Program-made: the position numbers and the translations under genes
In this document: in pieces, positions 13,089 through 15,351 of the stretch
Layout of the letters: each line of letters starts with the position of its first letter
How positions within the stretch are numbered: position 1 is the stretch's first letter
NCBI GenBank assembly: GCA_002473385.1
Contig: DKTR01000065.1
Coordinates: 11,994-27,344, forward strand
Direction: 5' to 3'
DNA from: Lachnospiraceae bacterium UBA7225
GTDB taxonomy: Bacteria > Bacillota > Clostridia > Lachnospirales > Lachnospiraceae
Length of the DNA stretch: 15,351 nt
Notes under the pieces: generated by a model
What the model was told of the DNA's origin: nothing
Databases searched by the model: none
The model's input: only the letters and a program-made list of their open reading frames with translations

Positions 13089-15077
13089 ATGAAGAAGAAA
13101 TTAATCAGCAGCATGATTCTTGCGCTGGCAACGGTGCTTGGATGTGCAGTTCCGGCGATGGCGGACAGCCGCAAGGTGGTCACGCTGGGCGCTGATCTGT
13201 CACAGGATCAGAAGGATACCATGATGCGGTATTTCGGGGTGACCTACGACGGCGTGGATGTCATTTACATCAACAACACCGATGAGAGAAATCATCTCGG
13301 ATCCTATGTTCCGATGGAACAGATTGGAAATCATACTTATAGTTGTGCATTAGTAGCGCCCACCAGCTCTGGCGGGATCCAGGTAAAGACGGCTAATCTG
13401 GAGTGGGTAACGTGCAATATGATTGCATCTACTCTGTCAACCTCCGGTGTTACAAATTGCCAGGTGGTGGCAGCCTGTCCGTTCAAAGTATCCGGTACCG
13501 GAGCGCTTACGGGTGTTATCATGGCTTACGAACAGGCAAGCAAACAGAAACTCGATCCGGTAAAGGTAGAGCTTGCAAACCAGGAGCTGGTGACGACCGG
13601 AAATCTGGCAAATGAAGTTGGACAGAGTAAGGCAACTGCGGTTATCAATGAGACAAAGATACAGGTAATCGAAAAGAATGTTACTAATATAGAAGAGATT
13701 ACAAATATTGTAAATGAGGTGTCGAATGATTACGACATTACCATTAATGAAGATCAGAGTGAGCAGATCGCAGAGCTGATGCAGCAGATTGCACAGCAGG
13801 AATACGACCTTATTCAGCTTCAGGCGACACTGGAGCGTGTGCAGGCAAACGTTGCCGGAGATGCAGGAGCATCCGAGGAGGAACAGCAGGAAGCCGAAGA
13901 GCGTGCGCAGGAAGCAGAGGCGGCTGCCCGGGAAGATGCGAAACAGCAGGAATCAGAGGCGCAGGAGACGGAAGCAGACGGAGATGTGGTAATTGTGGAC
14001 GATCTGAGTGATCTCGACAACGACAGTATTCTGGATAATACCGATCCTTCCGCGCTGGAGAGTGATGGTTTGCAGGTTTCTGAAGAGGATACCACCCAGA
14101 CTGTACAGGAGCAGTCCGAACAGCAGGAGCAGACAGAAAACGAGTTCGGCATTCCGGAAGCTACAGACGACGGAACGATTCATGTAGAGGATCCGGTATT
14201 TACGGAAGACGGGACATCCGCTGCAGAGGATCCGGTATTTACGGAAGACGGGACATCTGATGCAGAAGATCCGGTATTTACCGATGGTGATACGACAGAA
14301 GCCACAGATTCTCTTCCGGAAGAAAATACACAAAATGTTGATGTGCTGACACCGTCCGATGAGGGAGATGGCAGCCAGGCACAAACAGATGCAGCGGTTC
14401 CGGAGACAGATGCGGCAGCTCAGGAAACACAGGCAGCAGAGCAGCAGGAGGTTCTGACAGAGGAAAGCTTAAATCCGGAGGATCGTGAGCTTTACGATGC
14501 GGTAAAGGAAGATATGGATCGTGCTTTCCAGAGCACTATGATCACCAGTGAGGACGGAGCTTCGCAGGTATATCTGACAGAGACAGCAGCTCAGCTTTTC
14601 CCGGAAAAGGTGGAAAAGTATCTCCTGAGGATGCTGATAAAAGGTGTGGATTCCGTTGCAGCGGAGGAAGCAGCAGACCAGACTGTCAGCCAGACAATCA
14701 TTGAAGATACAAAGGCACAGGCACCGGATAAGTCCTATGAGGATAAAGAGATGGTGCAGCTTGATAAATATGTGAGAAGACTGATCTTTAAAGATTCCGA
14801 GAACTTCCTTGCAGAAAGCTATCTGGAGGATGCAGATGAAGCAGTTCTTTACAATCTTATCATGGGTATTCTTGAAGATGCCTTTGGGGTAGAGGATGCC
14901 GCAGAGCAGGCAGCTCCGGAGGAAATGGGTGCAGCGGATGATGCAGGCATTACAGATGATGCAAGTGTTCCGGAAGACGTATTGGAAGACTTAAATACCG
15001 AAGACATCATGGATGGCGCTGATGCGGAAATGTTTGATGAGTTTGCAGAATTTGATGAAGAGACAGGCAATTTCTAA
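13089..15077 (+). CDS. Exported DUF1002 (YpuA-like) protein with long acidic repeat-bearing extension
   Basis: The 662-aa protein has a signal peptide (MKKK, a hydrophobic core to about 20, cleavage likely after AMA at 25). The DUF1002 domain spans about 27-250, recognised by VTLGADLSQDQKDTMMRYFG (31-50) and SSGGIQVKTANLEWVT (93-108). A Gln/Glu-rich coiled coil follows (about 222-295). Residues 296-460 are acidic low complexity with three 13-residue repeats beginning EDPVFT (367-405). A helical C-terminal part (461-600) precedes another acidic tail. YpuA-type proteins are much shorter, so over half of this one is extra. No LPXTG or membrane anchor is seen; VLGC at 16-19 is a poor lipobox. AAGGAGG lies 9 bp before the ATG, 25 bp after murF. 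The family's function is unknown; an envelope role is inferred from location. Confidence 0.88.
   Translation: MKKKLISSMILALATVLGCAVPAMADSRKVVTLGADLSQDQKDTMMRYFGVTYDGVDVIYINNTDERNHLGSYVPMEQIGNHTYSCALVAPTSSGGIQVKTANLEWVTCNMIASTLSTSGVTNCQVVAACPFKVSGTGALTGVIMAYEQASKQKLDPVKVELANQELVTTGNLANEVGQSKATAVINETKIQVIEKNVTNIEEITNIVNEVSNDYDITINEDQSEQIAELMQQIAQQEYDLIQLQATLERVQANVAGDAGASEEEQQEAEERAQEAEAAAREDAKQQESEAQETEADGDVVIVDDLSDLDNDSILDNTDPSALESDGLQVSEEDTTQTVQEQSEQQEQTENEFGIPEATDDGTIHVEDPVFTEDGTSAAEDPVFTEDGTSDAEDPVFTDGDTTEATDSLPEENTQNVDVLTPSDEGDGSQAQTDAAVPETDAAAQETQAAEQQEVLTEESLNPEDRELYDAVKEDMDRAFQSTMITSEDGASQVYLTETAAQLFPEKVEKYLLRMLIKGVDSVAAEEAADQTVSQTIIEDTKAQAPDKSYEDKEMVQLDKYVRRLIFKDSENFLAESYLEDADEAVLYNLIMGILEDAFGVEDAAEQAAPEEMGAADDAGITDDASVPEDVLEDLNTEDIMDGADAEMFDEFAEFDEETGNF
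14187..14303 (+). repeat. Three tandem 39-bp repeats inside the DUF1002 gene
   Basis: Units lie at 14187-14225, 14226-14264 and 14265-14303, each encoding 13 residues that start EDPVFT. Units 1 and 2 differ at only two bases (CC.C versus CT.A near the 3' end), which suggests a recent duplication. Unit 3 matches in its first half and has diverged after that. The length is a multiple of three, so copy-number change would keep the frame. Confidence 0.92.
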
Positions 15078-15191
15078 AAGGATATATGTGAGATAACAAA
15101 AAGGAGCTGCGGCCAAAAGAGGGTTCAGCCTAGGGATAACCTAAAAGAAGGATATTTTTGACTGACACCCTTCAAGCGGGGGCAACAGAAA

Positions 15192-15227
15192 GGCCACACA
15201 ACAGGCTATAATGTCTGCTGTGTGGCC
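15192..15227. terminator. Hairpin at the end of the minus-strand gene
   Basis: GGCCACACA (15192-15200) pairs with TGTGTGGCC (15219-15227). CAG/CTG extends the stem inside after one A-C mismatch, leaving a 10-nt loop. On the minus strand it begins 21 bp after the stop of the partial gene and runs into TTTCTGTT, a short U-tract. On the + strand the following GTTCCCATTTT is weaker. It probably serves the minus-strand gene. Confidence 0.6.
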
Positions 15228-15248
15228 GTTCCCATTTTGCGATGATAC

Positions 15249-15351
15249 TTAATGCTGTTTTTCTTCATATAATTTTACAGCGTATTCATTGTTAATTGGA
15301 CGGACCAATATCGTTTCGCCAATTCGAGCGTAAGCGCTTAATTTCCGACCG
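15249..15351 (-). CDS. C-terminal end of an unrecognised minus-strand gene (partial)
   Basis: On the minus strand one frame is open from the window edge to TAA at 15251-15249. It encodes the last 33 residues: GRKLSAYARIGETILVRPIN, then NEYAVKLYEEKQH. The composition is that of a normal soluble protein, and the stop is followed at a short distance by a hairpin with a small U-tract, which supports a real gene end. I do not recognise the family. It converges on the DUF1002 gene. The rest lies outside the window. Confidence 0.6.
   Translation of the reverse strand, partial: GRKLSAYARIGETILVRPINNEYAVKLYEEKQH

Noticed and set aside
13089..13164. Lipoprotein signal (VLGC) in the DUF1002 protein
   Set aside because: Leucine at -2 does not fit a good lipobox, and a normal signal peptidase I site (AMA) follows at residue 25.
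14187..14303. CRISPR-like array
   Set aside because: The 39-bp units are contiguous without spacers and encode in-frame protein repeats.
15160..15240. Minus-strand open reading through the hairpin downstream of the partial gene
   Set aside because: It lies after that gene's stop, has no start or ribosome binding site and crosses the terminator-like hairpin.

Overview
The window looks like chromosomal DNA from a gut-type Clostridia bacterium, most likely a Lachnospiraceae member. The basis is moderate GC with strong AGGAGG-type ribosome binding sites, a clostridial-style F1 ATP synthase cluster, an EpsC-type serine acetyltransferase, a YesL-family membrane protein and a YpuA-like DUF1002 exported protein. 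The species cannot be named from the sequence alone.

Layout. (1) 1-3217: the 3' end of an ATP synthase operon on the + strand (atpA C-terminus, atpG, atpD, atpC), closed by an intrinsic terminator. (2) 3384-5544: a monocistronic cytoplasmic glycoside hydrolase recognised as GH120 (beta-xylosidase XylC type), with both catalytic carboxylates present and a terminator behind it. (3) 5547-6988: a scarred segment. A monoacylglycerol-lipase-like hydrolase lies between two gene remnants: an internally deleted, frameshifted piece of a DUF234-type AAA ATPase upstream, and the 3' end of a TRAP-transporter DctP solute receptor downstream. The tail of the lipase reads into the second remnant out of frame. 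A long perfect dyad follows. (4) 7001-9066: divergent yesL-like (-) and epsC (+) genes, each with a recognisable promoter. Between them is a promoter followed directly by a terminator, which could make an RNA of about 40 nt. A 51-codon acidic ORF with a perfect ribosome binding site follows epsC. (5) 9068-9234: a foldback-rich, possibly repetitive element in front of a class I aminotransferase (to 10570). (6) 10612-15077: ddl, murF and a large exported DUF1002 protein in one probable transcription unit. (7) 15078-15351: what looks like half of a broken terminator, then a hairpin and the 3' end of an unrecognised minus-strand gene.

How the genes relate. Most of the window is housekeeping: energy conversion (F1 subunits), cysteine precursor synthesis (EpsC), amino-acid transamination, and cytoplasmic peptidoglycan precursor assembly, where Ddl makes D-Ala-D-Ala and MurF attaches it to the UDP-MurNAc-tripeptide. 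The DUF1002 protein shares their direction and sits 25 bp after murF, so a cell-envelope role is a reasonable guess. The accessory character is concentrated at 5370-7000, 9068-9234 and after 15078. I found no defence system, CRISPR array, intact transposase, tRNA or rRNA. The least explained items are the foldback element, the promoter-terminator pair before epsC, the 51-aa ORF and the repeat-bearing acidic extension of the DUF1002 protein.
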